A DNA stretch of 64,000 nucleotides from JAKVBK01 sp022447275. Lineage in GTDB: Bacteria > Pseudomonadota > Alphaproteobacteria > Rhodobacterales > Rhodobacteraceae. Shown one piece after another: positions 8,756 to 17,707 of the stretch (the stretch's first letter is position 1; each line of letters begins with the position of its first letter). The stretch is taken from NCBI GenBank assembly GCA_047125605.1, contig CP138932.1, positions 3,348,001 to 3,412,000 of the forward strand, read 5' to 3'. Under the pieces are notes generated by a model, which did not search any database, was not told the origin of the DNA, and was given only the letters and a program-made list of their open reading frames with translations. The position numbers were made by a program, and so were the translations under genes.

Positions 8756-9526
8756 TCAGGCCTGCGGTTTGCGCTTTTCCAACGTCCAGAACAGACGAAA
8801 GACGCGCGGACCCTCGATCAGGTAGCGCCGGGCCAGCCTGCGGGGGTTGCCAAGCAATCGGTACAGCCTCTCTGCCCGGAGGGTCTGAAAGATCCGCGGC
8901 GCCCGCTTCTGGCGCCCGGTCAGGAAATCGATGCTGGCGCCGGCACAGATCGATAGGCCTTGGGTGCAGCCCGCCTGCCCCAGTTCATAAGAGAGGTATT
9001 CTTGCTTGGGAAAAGAGATGCAGCAGAGCAGGATGTCGAATTTCTGGTCCAAGACGGCATCCAGCACGTTCTGCCAGTTCTCGCTGCCGCGCTCAAGCCG
9101 CGCAGCGGCGGGCACACATTCCAACTGCAAGTGCGGAACCTTTGCTTTGAGCAGGGCAAAGTCGTCGGGTGTTGGCCCGACCACGGCAAACCGTATGTCC
9201 TTAGCGTTGGGATGATGCAGCAAGGCTGATACAATATCCGAGCCGGGCGTCGCAGGCAGGGTCTTGTTCACCCGCCTGGCCAGCGCTTAGAGGATCTTGC
9301 TGTCGTTGACCATGATTTCGGCGGCAAGATAGGTGCCTTGATCCACGCCACCGGTATGGAACTTGTTCACATGGTCGACATTCGGTGTCACCACGAAGCC
9401 ATAGCCCGGCCGTGTGCTGCGGGCGATCAAACCATCGATCAACGCCTCGAACGGCTGAACATGGAAAGCAAGCCCCATGAACTCTACGCGGTCATGGGCA
9501 CGAGCGTCGGCCGCAGCCATATGCAT
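8756..9526 (-). pseudogene. WecG/TagA/CpsF-family glycosyltransferase, split by an in-frame stop
   Basis: Two collinear pieces in one frame together make a full WecG/TagA/CpsF glycosyltransferase of about 256 residues. The first piece (9526 down to 9287, 79 residues) has the family N-terminus with YGFVVTPNVDHVNKF and ends ...NDSKIL. The second resumes at once and carries FPKQEYLSYELGQAG and the C-terminal RLYRLLGNPRRLARRYL. A single TAA at 9287-9289 separates them. Such enzymes transfer a sugar to a lipid-linked intermediate in exopolysaccharide synthesis. The start overlaps the manC stop (TAATG). Read-through, re-initiation at the GTG at 9271, or a sequencing error are alternatives to true inactivation. 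Confidence 0.8.
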
Positions 9527-10971
9527 TAGCCCTTTGCGCCCTGTCCGCGAGCGTAGATATCCTCGTAGCGGACGATGTCATCCTCGCCCACATAGGACCC
9601 CGTCTGCACCTCAATCAGCACCATCGGTACCTTGCCCGGGTTTGTCATGCGGTGCACGGCCCCCAGCGGGATGTAGACCGATTGGTTTTCGGTCACCAGG
9701 CGCGTCTCGTCATTCACCGTCACCTCCGCGGTACCCTCAACAACAATCCAATGCTCTGAGCGGTGAAAATGGCTTTGAAGGCTGAGTGAGGCACCCGGAT
9801 GGACATGTATCCGCTTGACCTGAAAGCGATCGCCCACCACGAGGCTTTCAAACCAGCCCCAGGGCCGGTGATCCTTGGGGAAGGTCGTGGCTTGCGGGGC
9901 GGATTTGGCCTTCAGTGCGTCGACCGCCTTCTTGACATCTTGGGCCCGGTCCATTGGAGCCACGAGCACAGCATCGTTCATGGCCACCGCCATGATGTTG
10001 TCGAGCCCGATCCCAACCACCTCAAGCCGTTCGCTATCGGAACGTAGCAGAGTGTCAGAACAGTCGATCGCAGTGGCCGCGCCCGAGACAACAACCCCAT
10101 TGCCATCCCCCTCAGCTTCGCGCCAAACCGCATCCCATCCCCCCAGATCGGACCAGCCGCTGTCAAAGGGCACCACGGTCAGGTTGTCGGCACGTTCCAT
10201 GACGGCGTAGTCAATCGAGATGTCTGTCACATCGCTCCAGGCGGCCGGATCAAGGCGCAAGAAGCCAAGATCAGAGGCCGCCTGCGCCACAGAGGCCGTC
10301 ACCGGAGCGGTCAATTCCGGGCAATGGCGTGCAAAGGCGTCGATGATGTCGCGCGCACGGAACAGGAAGATCCCCGCATTCCAAAGAAACGTCCCCGCGG
10401 CCAGCATGTCGGCGGCGCGCTCTGCATCGGGCTTTTCAACGAATTGCCGCAGATCGATGGCGTCGCCTGATCCATCGGGCTTTTCGGTCAGCTCTAGATA
10501 GCCATAGCCGGTTTCGGGCCGGTCGGGCTGAATGCCGAAGGTCACCAGCTTGCCCTGGCGTGTCGCCTCGAGGCCTTTGGCGACGGCCCCGTGGAAGGCC
10601 GCGGCGTCGGGCACAACATGATCAGATGGGGCTACCAGCAGCGTCGCCTCGGGATCCTGCTCGATCAGATACAGCGCTGCCGCTAGCACAGCCGGTGCCG
10701 TATTACGGCCCTCAGGCTCAATCAGGATCGCACCCGGATCGATACCAACCGCGGCCAATTGTTCTGTCACGATGAAACGAAAATCAGAGCCTGTCAGCAC
10801 CAGCGGGGCCGCAAATTTCTGCCCTGTCACCGCGCCCTGAAGCCGCTCAACAGAGGCCTGAAACAGGGTTTTTTCACCCACAAGAGGCACAAATTGCTTG
10901 GGGTAGCTCTTGCGCGACAGGGGCCAAAGCCGCGTTCCGGACCCGCCGCATAAAATGGTAGGGTAAATCAT
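9526..10971 (-). CDS. manC: Mannose-1-phosphate guanylyltransferase / mannose-6-phosphate isomerase
   Basis: This 481-residue bifunctional type II enzyme makes GDP-mannose for surface polysaccharide. The N-terminal nucleotidyltransferase domain has the signature CGGSGTRLWPLSRKSYPKQF and later FVEKPD. The C-terminal cupin isomerase domain has RPWGWFESL, FQVKRIHVHPGASLSLQ and HRSEHWIVVEGTAEV. Length is normal. It is the first gene of a minus-strand unit and overlaps by one base the start of the broken wecG-like gene, pointing to an exopolysaccharide locus that has lost or is losing function. Confidence 0.95.
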   Translation of the reverse strand: MIYPTILCGGSGTRLWPLSRKSYPKQFVPLVGEKTLFQASVERLQGAVTGQKFAAPLVLTGSDFRFIVTEQLAAVGIDPGAILIEPEGRNTAPAVLAAALYLIEQDPEATLLVAPSDHVVPDAAAFHGAVAKGLEATRQGKLVTFGIQPDRPETGYGYLELTEKPDGSGDAIDLRQFVEKPDAERAADMLAAGTFLWNAGIFLFRARDIIDAFARHCPELTAPVTASVAQAASDLGFLRLDPAAWSDVTDISIDYAVMERADNLTVVPFDSGWSDLGGWDAVWREAEGDGNGVVVSGAATAIDCSDTLLRSDSERLEVVGIGLDNIMAVAMNDAVLVAPMDRAQDVKKAVDALKAKSAPQATTFPKDHRPWGWFESLVVGDRFQVKRIHVHPGASLSLQSHFHRSEHWIVVEGTAEVTVNDETRLVTENQSVYIPLGAVHRMTNPGKVPMVLIEVQTGSYVGEDDIVRYEDIYARGQGAKG

Positions 10972-11394
10972 TGTAAATTCGATCCTTGTTAAGCTCTAAT
11001 ATCGGCGTGATAGTCCTGTTGACCGATTGGTGCAATTGTCCAAGGTCAGAATATACCTTTGCAAGCCAGACAGATCCAAATGGCCCGGCTTTCGATTGTG
11101 CCGGTTCAGCAGCGCCCTTCCAGCGGCACTCTTGGTACTCTAATTAAGAATATCTGAATCGAAATATCTCACTTTACTGAATTTCTTGTACTGTGCCATG
11201 TAGCGCCCACTCGGTGCCGGGCGGTTTGCATCAAGAACGCGACCTGCCTCGCCTTGGTCTCTGTGACCCAAATGGCCCCGGCGGCTGATGGCGGTGCGGT
11301 AAAGATTAAAGTTTTCTGGTTTGATCCCAGACGCAGGTCTGAGCGGCCCAGTTTGAGCATGTACTGACACCCTAACAGCGCCTCGGGAGGGTGC
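10972..11394. other. Divergent intergenic region manC / VPLPA-CTERM pseudogene
   Basis: This 423 bp gap has no convincing gene. It must hold the manC promoter; AACAAGGA just upstream of the manC ATG can serve as its ribosome-binding site. The part between about 11140 and 11394 has open frames on the minus strand without recognisable similarity. It may be remnant coding DNA, consistent with decay of the neighbouring genes, but this cannot be shown from the sequence alone. Confidence 0.4.
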
Positions 11395-12401
11395 ATGATG
11401 ACCAAACGAACCTTTGCGGCCAGTCTTTTTTTTGGTGATCAGCGCCAGTGTTGCACAGGCCATCACGTATACCATCACAGACTTGGGCACCTTAGGCGGG
11501 GCTATAAACATCGGAGTAGGTATCAATAAGAATGGTCGGATTGTCGGGGCCTCCACGACGTCGACCGAAGGCTTCGATCTGGATGCATACTTTGTGGAAG
11601 ATGTCCCTGACGATGGCTCTTTCCCGGCCTTGAAAAATTTTAACGTGCCCATTGGGAACAAAAGCGCAGCCGTAGATATCAACGAGGGTGGTTGAGTTGT
11701 GGGAACACCTTTGGCCCAATGCCTGAAACAGGTTTTGTGTGGAAAGACGGGGAAAGCGTGTCATTTCTCGAGGGTTTGCCAGAAAATTCTGACGGAAGAA
11801 CGACTGCCGGCGGCATTAATATTCGCAATCAGATCGTGGGATATGTTCACGATCAAGACGGCAGGCAGCAAGCTGTCCTGTGGGAAACCGGGTCCGCCCC
11901 TAAGGCGCTCGGCACACTGGGGGGCAGATCTAGCGCTGCCACTGCCATTAATGATAGCGGCCAGGTTGTGGGACAGGCTGGTACGGCCAATAATTCTGGA
12001 AACAGAGCTTTCCTGTGGCAAGAAGGAACTGGCATTCAGGATCTCGGCGCGCTTACTGAGGGCCGTTCAAGTGAGGCCTCAGGCATCAATGACTGGGGAG
12101 CGGTGGTTGGGACCGCCACCAATTCCAACGGGCAGGGGCTGGCATTCCTGTGGAATGGCAGGAAAATGGGCGATCTCAACAGCAAGATTGATCCGAACTC
12201 GGACTGGTTGCTCATAGGGGCGTATGCCACCAACAATAGTGCCCAGATCCTTGCCTCAGGCCTTTTGGGCAGCGATGACAGCCAAAGGGCGGTTTTGTTG
12301 ACGCCTGTGGCCCCTGTTCCGTTGCCCGCTGTGGTTTGGCTGATGCTGTCGGGCTGGCCTCATTGGGCTGGCTGAAACACCGCCGCGCTGCGGCCTGTTG
12401 A
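11395..12401 (+). pseudogene. HAF-repeat protein with VPLPA-CTERM sorting signal, multiply frameshifted
   Basis: Joining three frames rebuilds a secreted protein of about 335 residues. It has a signal peptide (MMTKRTFAASLF..., then LVISASVAQA), several HAF-type repeats (TDLGTLGG..., ALGTLGGRSSAATAINDSG, DLGALTEGRSSEASGIND) and a C-terminal VPLPAVVWLMLSG helix ending LKHRRAAAC, the VPLPA-CTERM signal processed by exosortase-type enzymes in Rhodobacterales. The frame is broken by one extra T in a T8 run (11426-11433), a TGA at 11693-11695, one missing base near 11701-11703 and one missing base near 12352. GGGAGGG precedes the start. It is a pseudogene unless several sequence errors coincide. 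Confidence 0.8.
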
Positions 12402-12543
12402 GGCACGGGGCGGCCTCGCGGGCTGATCCCGGCGGATTCCCACCCATGTGTTTCCGTTAGGGCGGATGCGCCAAAACGGCAGTGTTGAATTCTCGCGCAA
12501 TACGGTAGTGCTTGGCCCCAAGCACGACTTTGCGGGAATCAAG

Positions 12544-15153
12544 ATGCAGCCAACGGCGCCTGACGGTATCAACCCTATTTCGCGGCATGCGATTGCGCGG
12601 CCAAAGCTTTGGTTCTGGCTCAGCGGGGGGCTTGTGGCCCTGATGCTGGCATTGGTGCTGGCGCCCACCTTCAGCACAAGCGTGGCCCGGGCCCTGCATC
12701 CGCTGACCATCGACACAGATCCTGAAAACATGCTGCCCGCCGAGGCTCCCGTGCGCGTGTTTCACAATGAGATGAAGGCCCTGTTTGATCTGCACGACAT
12801 GATCGTGGTCGGCGTGGCCAATCCCGAGCGGGGCGTGTTCACCCCCGAAACGCTGGCGGATATCGATCACCTCACAGAGGTGGCCCGCGCCGCAACCTGG
12901 CAGGAAGATGGCCTGCCGCGCGGGGCCGTGTCTGCAGAAATTATCGCCCCCGGCATGGTGGACTACGTGGCGCAAGATGGTGCGGGCGCAGTGCAGTTTC
13001 GCTGGCTGATGGAGAGCCCGCCCGCGGATGCGGAGGCCGCGCTGGAGGTGGGCCGCAATGCCAAGGCGATGCCGATGCTCGACAATTCTCTGGTATCAGA
13101 GGCGGGGGATGCGCTCGCGCTGTACGTCCCGATCCACCACAAGGAAGACAGCTACCTTGTAGCCAAACAGCTGCGCGCGCTGATCAATACCTTTGACAAT
13201 GGCGACACCTATCACATCACCGGTCTGCCGATTGCACAGGATCAATTCGGCATCGAGATGTTCATCCAGATGGCGATTTCCGCCCCCGCAGCGATGGTGC
13301 TGATCTACGGCTTGATGTGGGTTTTCTTCCGGCAGTGGAATGTGATCATTGCGCCGATGGTGGTGGCGATGGTGTCGGTGCTGGTGACGATGGGCGCATT
13401 GGTGATCACCGGCAATACGGTGCACATCATGTCTTCGATGATCCCGATCTTTATCATGCCAATAGCCGTGCTAGACGCGGTGCATCTGCTCTCGGCGTTT
13501 CATGATACCTACCCCCGCTACAAGGAGCGCCAAAAGACGCTGGCCCATGTGCTGCGGGATCTGTGGAAGCCGATGCTGTTCACCTCTTTGACCACGGCGG
13601 TGGGCTTTGCCTCTCTGGCGATGGCAGATATCCCGCCCGTGCAGGTGTTCGGCATTTTCGTGGCGCTTGGGGTGCTGCTGGCATGGCTGGCAACGATGGC
13701 TTTGGTGCCTGCCTATCTCGTGTTGATGCCCGAGCGGCACATCGAGCAGTTCTGTCGAAAGAGTGCGGTCGAGATCGAGACGACGCGCCTGACGCGGTTT
13801 CTGCATGGGATGGGCCGGTTTGCGTACCACGGCAAGTATATCGTGCTGGGGGTGGCGCTGGTACTTTATGGCGTGTCCTACTACGGGATCAGCCGCATTC
13901 AGATCAATGATAACCCTGTTAAGTGGTTTAATGCTGGCCATGAAATCCGGGTGGCCGATGCGGATTTGAATGCCCGCTTCGCCGGCACCTACATGGCCTA
14001 TCTGGCCTTTGACGCGGGCCCGTTCGCAGCACTTGATATCGCCGAGCTCGAGGCCTTGTCGGAACCGGCGCGCTCAAGCCTGCAGGCGCGCCTGTCAGAG
14101 CCGCTCAATGAGCTCTATGCATTGGCTGAAGACCGCATGGTCGAGGCGCCTGATGATGCAAGCTACAGTGCCTGGCTGGAGGCTCTGGACCTGCTCGATG
14201 CCAAGGCGGCTGAGGCCGAGCTGTTGAAGTCGCCCGAAGTGTTGCGCTGGATTGAGGCGCTCCAGGCCCATGTCCAGGACCATCCCAATGTTGGCAAAAC
14301 CAACAGCGTTAATGAGATCATCAAGACCGTACACCGCGAACTGAACCTCGGTGCAGCGACAGACTACCGGATCCCTGACAGCCAGAACGCTGTCGCCCAA
14401 ACCTTGCTGACCTTTGAAAGCAGCCACCGCCCCACGGATTTGTGGCACTTCGTGACGCCCGATTTCCGGCAGGCAAACCTTTGGTTCCAACTGCGCAGCG
14501 GCGACAATGCTGACATGGTGGCCGTTGCCGAAGCGGTCGATGCATGGATCGCCGAAAATCCGCCACCTGCCGCCCTGTCTCATGACTGGTTCGGGCTGAC
14601 CTATATCAACGTCGTCTGGCAGCAGGAAATGGTGGCTGGGATGCTCACTGCGTTTCTGAGCAGTTTTGTCATCGTGCTGGCGATGATGGTGCTGCTGTTC
14701 CGCTCGGTGAGCTGGGGCATTCTGTCCATGGTGCCGCTGACCTTGTCCATCGGGGTGATCTACGGGCTGTTGGGGATTGTCGGGAAGGATTACGACATGC
14801 CCATTGCCGTGCTTTCTTCCCTGAGCCTGGGGCTGGCGATTGATTATGCCATCCATTTCGTTCAGCGCAGCCGCGCCCTTGAGGCTGCCACGGGCAATTG
14901 GAAAGACGCGTTGCAGCGCGTCACGGGGGAGCCCGCCCGGGCGATCTTTCGCAATATCATCATTGTCGGGGTTGGTTTCCTGCCGCTGCTGTTGGCCCCG
15001 CTGACGCCCTACAATACGGTGGGCGTTTTTATATCGCTGATCCTGCTTGTGTCGGGATTTGCGTCCTTGCTGATCTTGCCCGCCCTGATCACCTTGCTTC
15101 AGAGCTGGCTGTTTGACACGCCTGCACACGCCCAGACGGAGGCCGCGGAATGA
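12544..15153 (+). CDS. RND-superfamily (MMPL) exporter
   Basis: The product is 869 residues with two six-helix blocks. The first helix is near residues 20-42 (LWFWLSGGLVALMLALVLAP). A large periplasmic loop starting LTIDTDPENMLP follows, then helices in ISAPAAMVLIYGLMWVFF through VPAYLVLM. A second loop and a second helix block end the protein, with LSLGLAIDYAIHFVQRSR in the conserved fourth-helix position. This layout fits MMPL/SSD-type RND exporters that move lipids or hydrophobic compounds. The ATG at 12544 is preferred over an upstream GTG at 12448. The stop overlaps the LolA-like gene (ATGA). Confidence 0.9.
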   Translation: MQPTAPDGINPISRHAIARPKLWFWLSGGLVALMLALVLAPTFSTSVARALHPLTIDTDPENMLPAEAPVRVFHNEMKALFDLHDMIVVGVANPERGVFTPETLADIDHLTEVARAATWQEDGLPRGAVSAEIIAPGMVDYVAQDGAGAVQFRWLMESPPADAEAALEVGRNAKAMPMLDNSLVSEAGDALALYVPIHHKEDSYLVAKQLRALINTFDNGDTYHITGLPIAQDQFGIEMFIQMAISAPAAMVLIYGLMWVFFRQWNVIIAPMVVAMVSVLVTMGALVITGNTVHIMSSMIPIFIMPIAVLDAVHLLSAFHDTYPRYKERQKTLAHVLRDLWKPMLFTSLTTAVGFASLAMADIPPVQVFGIFVALGVLLAWLATMALVPAYLVLMPERHIEQFCRKSAVEIETTRLTRFLHGMGRFAYHGKYIVLGVALVLYGVSYYGISRIQINDNPVKWFNAGHEIRVADADLNARFAGTYMAYLAFDAGPFAALDIAELEALSEPARSSLQARLSEPLNELYALAEDRMVEAPDDASYSAWLEALDLLDAKAAEAELLKSPEVLRWIEALQAHVQDHPNVGKTNSVNEIIKTVHRELNLGAATDYRIPDSQNAVAQTLLTFESSHRPTDLWHFVTPDFRQANLWFQLRSGDNADMVAVAEAVDAWIAENPPPAALSHDWFGLTYINVVWQQEMVAGMLTAFLSSFVIVLAMMVLLFRSVSWGILSMVPLTLSIGVIYGLLGIVGKDYDMPIAVLSSLSLGLAIDYAIHFVQRSRALEAATGNWKDALQRVTGEPARAIFRNIIIVGVGFLPLLLAPLTPYNTVGVFISLILLVSGFASLLILPALITLLQSWLFDTPAHAQTEAAE

Positions 15154-15929
15154 AACAGATGCTGATCACCCTGTTCATCTTGCTGTTTGCAACGCAGTTG
15201 CAGGCGAAATCTGCGCAGGACATCATGAACCGTGCCAGCGCGGCAATCTACTATCCCGGTGCCGATGTGCGCGGGGATGTCTCGATGACCATTGTCGACG
15301 GTCAGGGGCGCAAGCGATCCCGCTCTCTGGTGCTGTTGCGGCGTAATGAGGGCGCAGCCAATGCCGATCAGCAGATGTACATCTATTTCACGCGCCCAAG
15401 CGATGTGAACCGCACGGCCTTCCTCGTGTGGAAGAATACGCGGGGGGCCGATGATCGCTGGATGTACCTCCCTGCCTTGGATCAGGTGCGGCGCATCGCG
15501 GCCAGCGACGAGCGCACCAGCTTCGTCGGTTCGCATTTCTTCTACGAGGATGTGTCTGGCCGGCTGCCCAACGAGGATCGGCACGAATTGGTCGAAACCA
15601 ATGGCACCTATCACGTCATGCGCAGCACACCCCGCAAGGCCGGCAAGGTCGAGTTCGCCTCCTACGTGACCTACATTGAGCGCAACTCGATGATCCCGAC
15701 ACGGATGGAATTCTACAAGGCCGATGGCACCTTGTATCGCTTAATGGAGGTGCTGGCCGTGAACACCATTCAAGGGGTGCCCACGGTCACTCAGATCCGC
15801 ATGACCGACAATGATATGGGCGGCAACACCACGCTGCGCTACCGCAATGTGCGCTATGGCAATGGCTTTGGCAGCGATCTGTTTTCCGAGCGCTCTCTGC
15901 GGGCCCCGCCGATGGAGTACCTACGCTGA
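15150..15929 (+). CDS. LolA-like outer-membrane lipoprotein-sorting protein
   Basis: The product is 259 residues. A signal peptide (MKQMLITLFILLFATQLQA) precedes a LolA-like half-barrel: SMTIVDGQGRKRSRSLVLLRR, MYIYFTRPSDVNRTAFLVW, RWMYLPALDQVRRI and the FVGSHFFYEDV segment are typical of the outer membrane lipoprotein-sorting family found beside RND exporters. It probably carries a hydrophobic molecule across the periplasm. It overlaps the exporter gene by 4 bases and the beta-barrel gene by one base (TGATG), so the three products are coupled. Confidence 0.88.
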   Translation: MKQMLITLFILLFATQLQAKSAQDIMNRASAAIYYPGADVRGDVSMTIVDGQGRKRSRSLVLLRRNEGAANADQQMYIYFTRPSDVNRTAFLVWKNTRGADDRWMYLPALDQVRRIAASDERTSFVGSHFFYEDVSGRLPNEDRHELVETNGTYHVMRSTPRKAGKVEFASYVTYIERNSMIPTRMEFYKADGTLYRLMEVLAVNTIQGVPTVTQIRMTDNDMGGNTTLRYRNVRYGNGFGSDLFSERSLRAPPMEYLR

Positions 15930-17377
15930 TGCGTGCGCTGACAGCTCTTGTTCTGATCCTTGTTGCGGCGCCACCGGCCTTTGCTGAGATGCCAGCCCTG
16001 CCGCCTGGCCTGGGCGGCAGGGCTGAATTGCCATCGGGCCTGGGCGGCCAGCCTGAGCTGCCGCCGGGCTTGGGGGGGCAACCTGAGCTGCCCCCGGGCC
16101 TTGGCGGCGCGCCGGAACTGCCGGTCGGCCTTGATGGGGCCGACACCTCTGGCCAAGCGGCAATCGAAGCGGAGGAACCCAGCGCGCTTTTCACGGGCTT
16201 TTTTGATCTGCGCTATGGGGCACGCACCCAAGATAACGCCCTGATGCCGCGCGACATCCTTGGGGAAGGGCGGCTGCATCTTGAGGCCGGTTTCGGCACA
16301 ACGATCCAGACCCGGCTCGCCTTCGATGTGGTGGGCGATGCGGTTTTGTCGGGCCAGTCTCTTGATCTGAATGCGGGCACTGGTGTGCTCGACCTGCGGC
16401 AGGCCAATGTCAGCTTTCGCCCCGTTGCCTCCGTGGACGTCAAATTGGGGCGTCAGATCCTCACCTGGGGCACCGGTGATCTGCTCTTTATCAACGATCT
16501 CTTTCCAAAGGATTACGAAAGCTTCCTCGTCGGTCGGGATATCGAGTATCTCAAGGCGCCGTCCGATGCGCTCAAGCTGTCATTTTTCAGCGACATCGTG
16601 AATCTCGACCTGGTCTACACGCCGCAATTTGATCCTGATCGCTATATCGATGGGGAGCGCCTGTCGTTTTTCAGCCCCATCGCGGGCAGCCAGATCGGGG
16701 GTACTGCGATTCCGGTTGTTCTGCCCGATGACAGCTTTTCCGATGATGAGTTGGCGCTGCGCCTCTATCGCACTGTCGCGGGCTTTGAATTGGCCGCCTA
16801 TTTCTACGATGGGTTTTGGAAAAGCCCTGTTGGCTATGATACGGCCCTGTCTGAAAACACCTTTCCGCAGCTACAGGTGATTGGCGCCAGCCTGCGCGGC
16901 CCCGTGGGCCCTGGGCTGCTGAATGTGGAGTTGGGCTATTATGACAGCAACGAGGACCCTACGGGCTCTGATCCCAATATCCCCAACAGCCAAACCCGCT
17001 GGCTGATTGGCTATGAGATGGAGGTGGCGCGCGAAACCACCTTGGGCCTGCAGTATTATCAGGAAATACGGGATGATCAGGCAGCCTACCTTGCCGCTTT
17101 GCCAACGGGGATGACCGCACGGCCAGAAACCCGTGATGTGCTGACTGCGCGCCTGACCCGCAGCTTTCTTGACCAGCGGCTGATCGCGAACCTGTTCGTT
17201 GCTGACAGCCCCAGCGACAAAGACGGGTATGTGCGCGCCAGTCTCAGCTATTCCGTCTCGGATGCGCTGCGCCTGAATGTTGGCATCAACCATTTCTACG
17301 GGGACACCGAGCAGACATTCTACGGCCAGTTTCAGGATGACAGTAACGCCTATGTGGGGCTGCGCTTCGGTTTCTGA
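15929..17377 (+). CDS. Outer-membrane beta-barrel protein (DUF1302-like) with N-terminal LPxGLGG repeats
   Basis: The product is 482 residues. A signal peptide (residues 1-19, ending APPAFA) is followed by five near-perfect 10-residue repeats of the form LPxGLGGxxE (residues 21-70). The rest is a beta-barrel with alternating strands, many Tyr/Asp turns and a terminal YVGLRFGF, the C-terminal Phe expected for BAM recognition. Segments such as SVDVKLGRQILTWGTGDLLF and LSFFSPIAGS recall DUF1302-type porins that sit with RND and lipoprotein-sorting genes. It is the third gene of the coupled operon and likely the outer-membrane part of the same export path. The repeats are not part of the usual barrel. 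Confidence 0.82.
   Translation: MRALTALVLILVAAPPAFAEMPALPPGLGGRAELPSGLGGQPELPPGLGGQPELPPGLGGAPELPVGLDGADTSGQAAIEAEEPSALFTGFFDLRYGARTQDNALMPRDILGEGRLHLEAGFGTTIQTRLAFDVVGDAVLSGQSLDLNAGTGVLDLRQANVSFRPVASVDVKLGRQILTWGTGDLLFINDLFPKDYESFLVGRDIEYLKAPSDALKLSFFSDIVNLDLVYTPQFDPDRYIDGERLSFFSPIAGSQIGGTAIPVVLPDDSFSDDELALRLYRTVAGFELAAYFYDGFWKSPVGYDTALSENTFPQLQVIGASLRGPVGPGLLNVELGYYDSNEDPTGSDPNIPNSQTRWLIGYEMEVARETTLGLQYYQEIRDDQAAYLAALPTGMTARPETRDVLTARLTRSFLDQRLIANLFVADSPSDKDGYVRASLSYSVSDALRLNVGINHFYGDTEQTFYGQFQDDSNAYVGLRFGF
15989..16138 (+). repeat. Five tandem 30-bp coding repeats (LPxGLGG)
   Basis: Five consecutive in-frame 30-base units encode MPALPPGLGG, RAELPSGLGG, QPELPPGLGG, QPELPPGLGG and APELPVGLDG. 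The unit is conserved at protein level, with third-position differences, so the array is not a very recent expansion. It sits between the signal peptide cleavage site and the barrel. Confidence 0.9.
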
Positions 17378-17393
17378 CAGGCAGTGCTGCAGT

Positions 17394-17612
17394 GGCATCT
17401 GATACGTTCATACCGGCAAAATTGGCTTTCTATTTGTAGAACGTGGCATTTCAGATCCCGTACTTCCTGCACAACTCCTGTGCCCTAACTTCAGCCTCGT
17501 ATCCTTTGATCGTCCCAATGATCTGGTCGTCATGAAATCTACGTTTCATGATCCATCCTTCGCTGGGACAGAGTCCTAACACCTCACTGGGCTGATTCAG
17601 GGGGCAAGGCCA
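17394..17612 (-). mobile_element. IS3-family insertion sequence relic (OrfA fragment plus left end)
   Basis: Reverse-strand translation from an ATG at 17549 gives MKRRFHDDQIIGTIKGYEAE, then an OrfA-like LCRKYGI, a TGA, NATFYK, a TAG, KANFAGMNVSDA. This is the N-terminal helix-turn-helix of IS3-family transposase OrfA, normally ...GISDATFYKWK...GGMEVSDA, with two stops; the second stands at the conserved Trp. Upstream, the reverse strand begins TGGCCTTGCCCCCTGAATCA (from 17612), which looks like an IS3-type terminal end. OrfB and the other end are absent, so this is a dead fragment between the beta-barrel gene and tRNA-Lys. Confidence 0.75.
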
Positions 17613-17707
17613 CTGGTCGCGCTGGAAAGTCCGTTGCGGCTGTGTCTATTCGCAAGCGACGTCATAGCACGCGCGCTAAACGAAATTGACCTGTCTTGGA
17701 GGTTCAG

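Noticed and set aside
11140..11682. A 180-codon minus-strand frame upstream of the VPLPA-CTERM gene
   Set aside because: Its protein text matches nothing I recognise and it overlaps the clear, though broken, plus-strand gene. It could be decayed DNA but is not supported as a gene.
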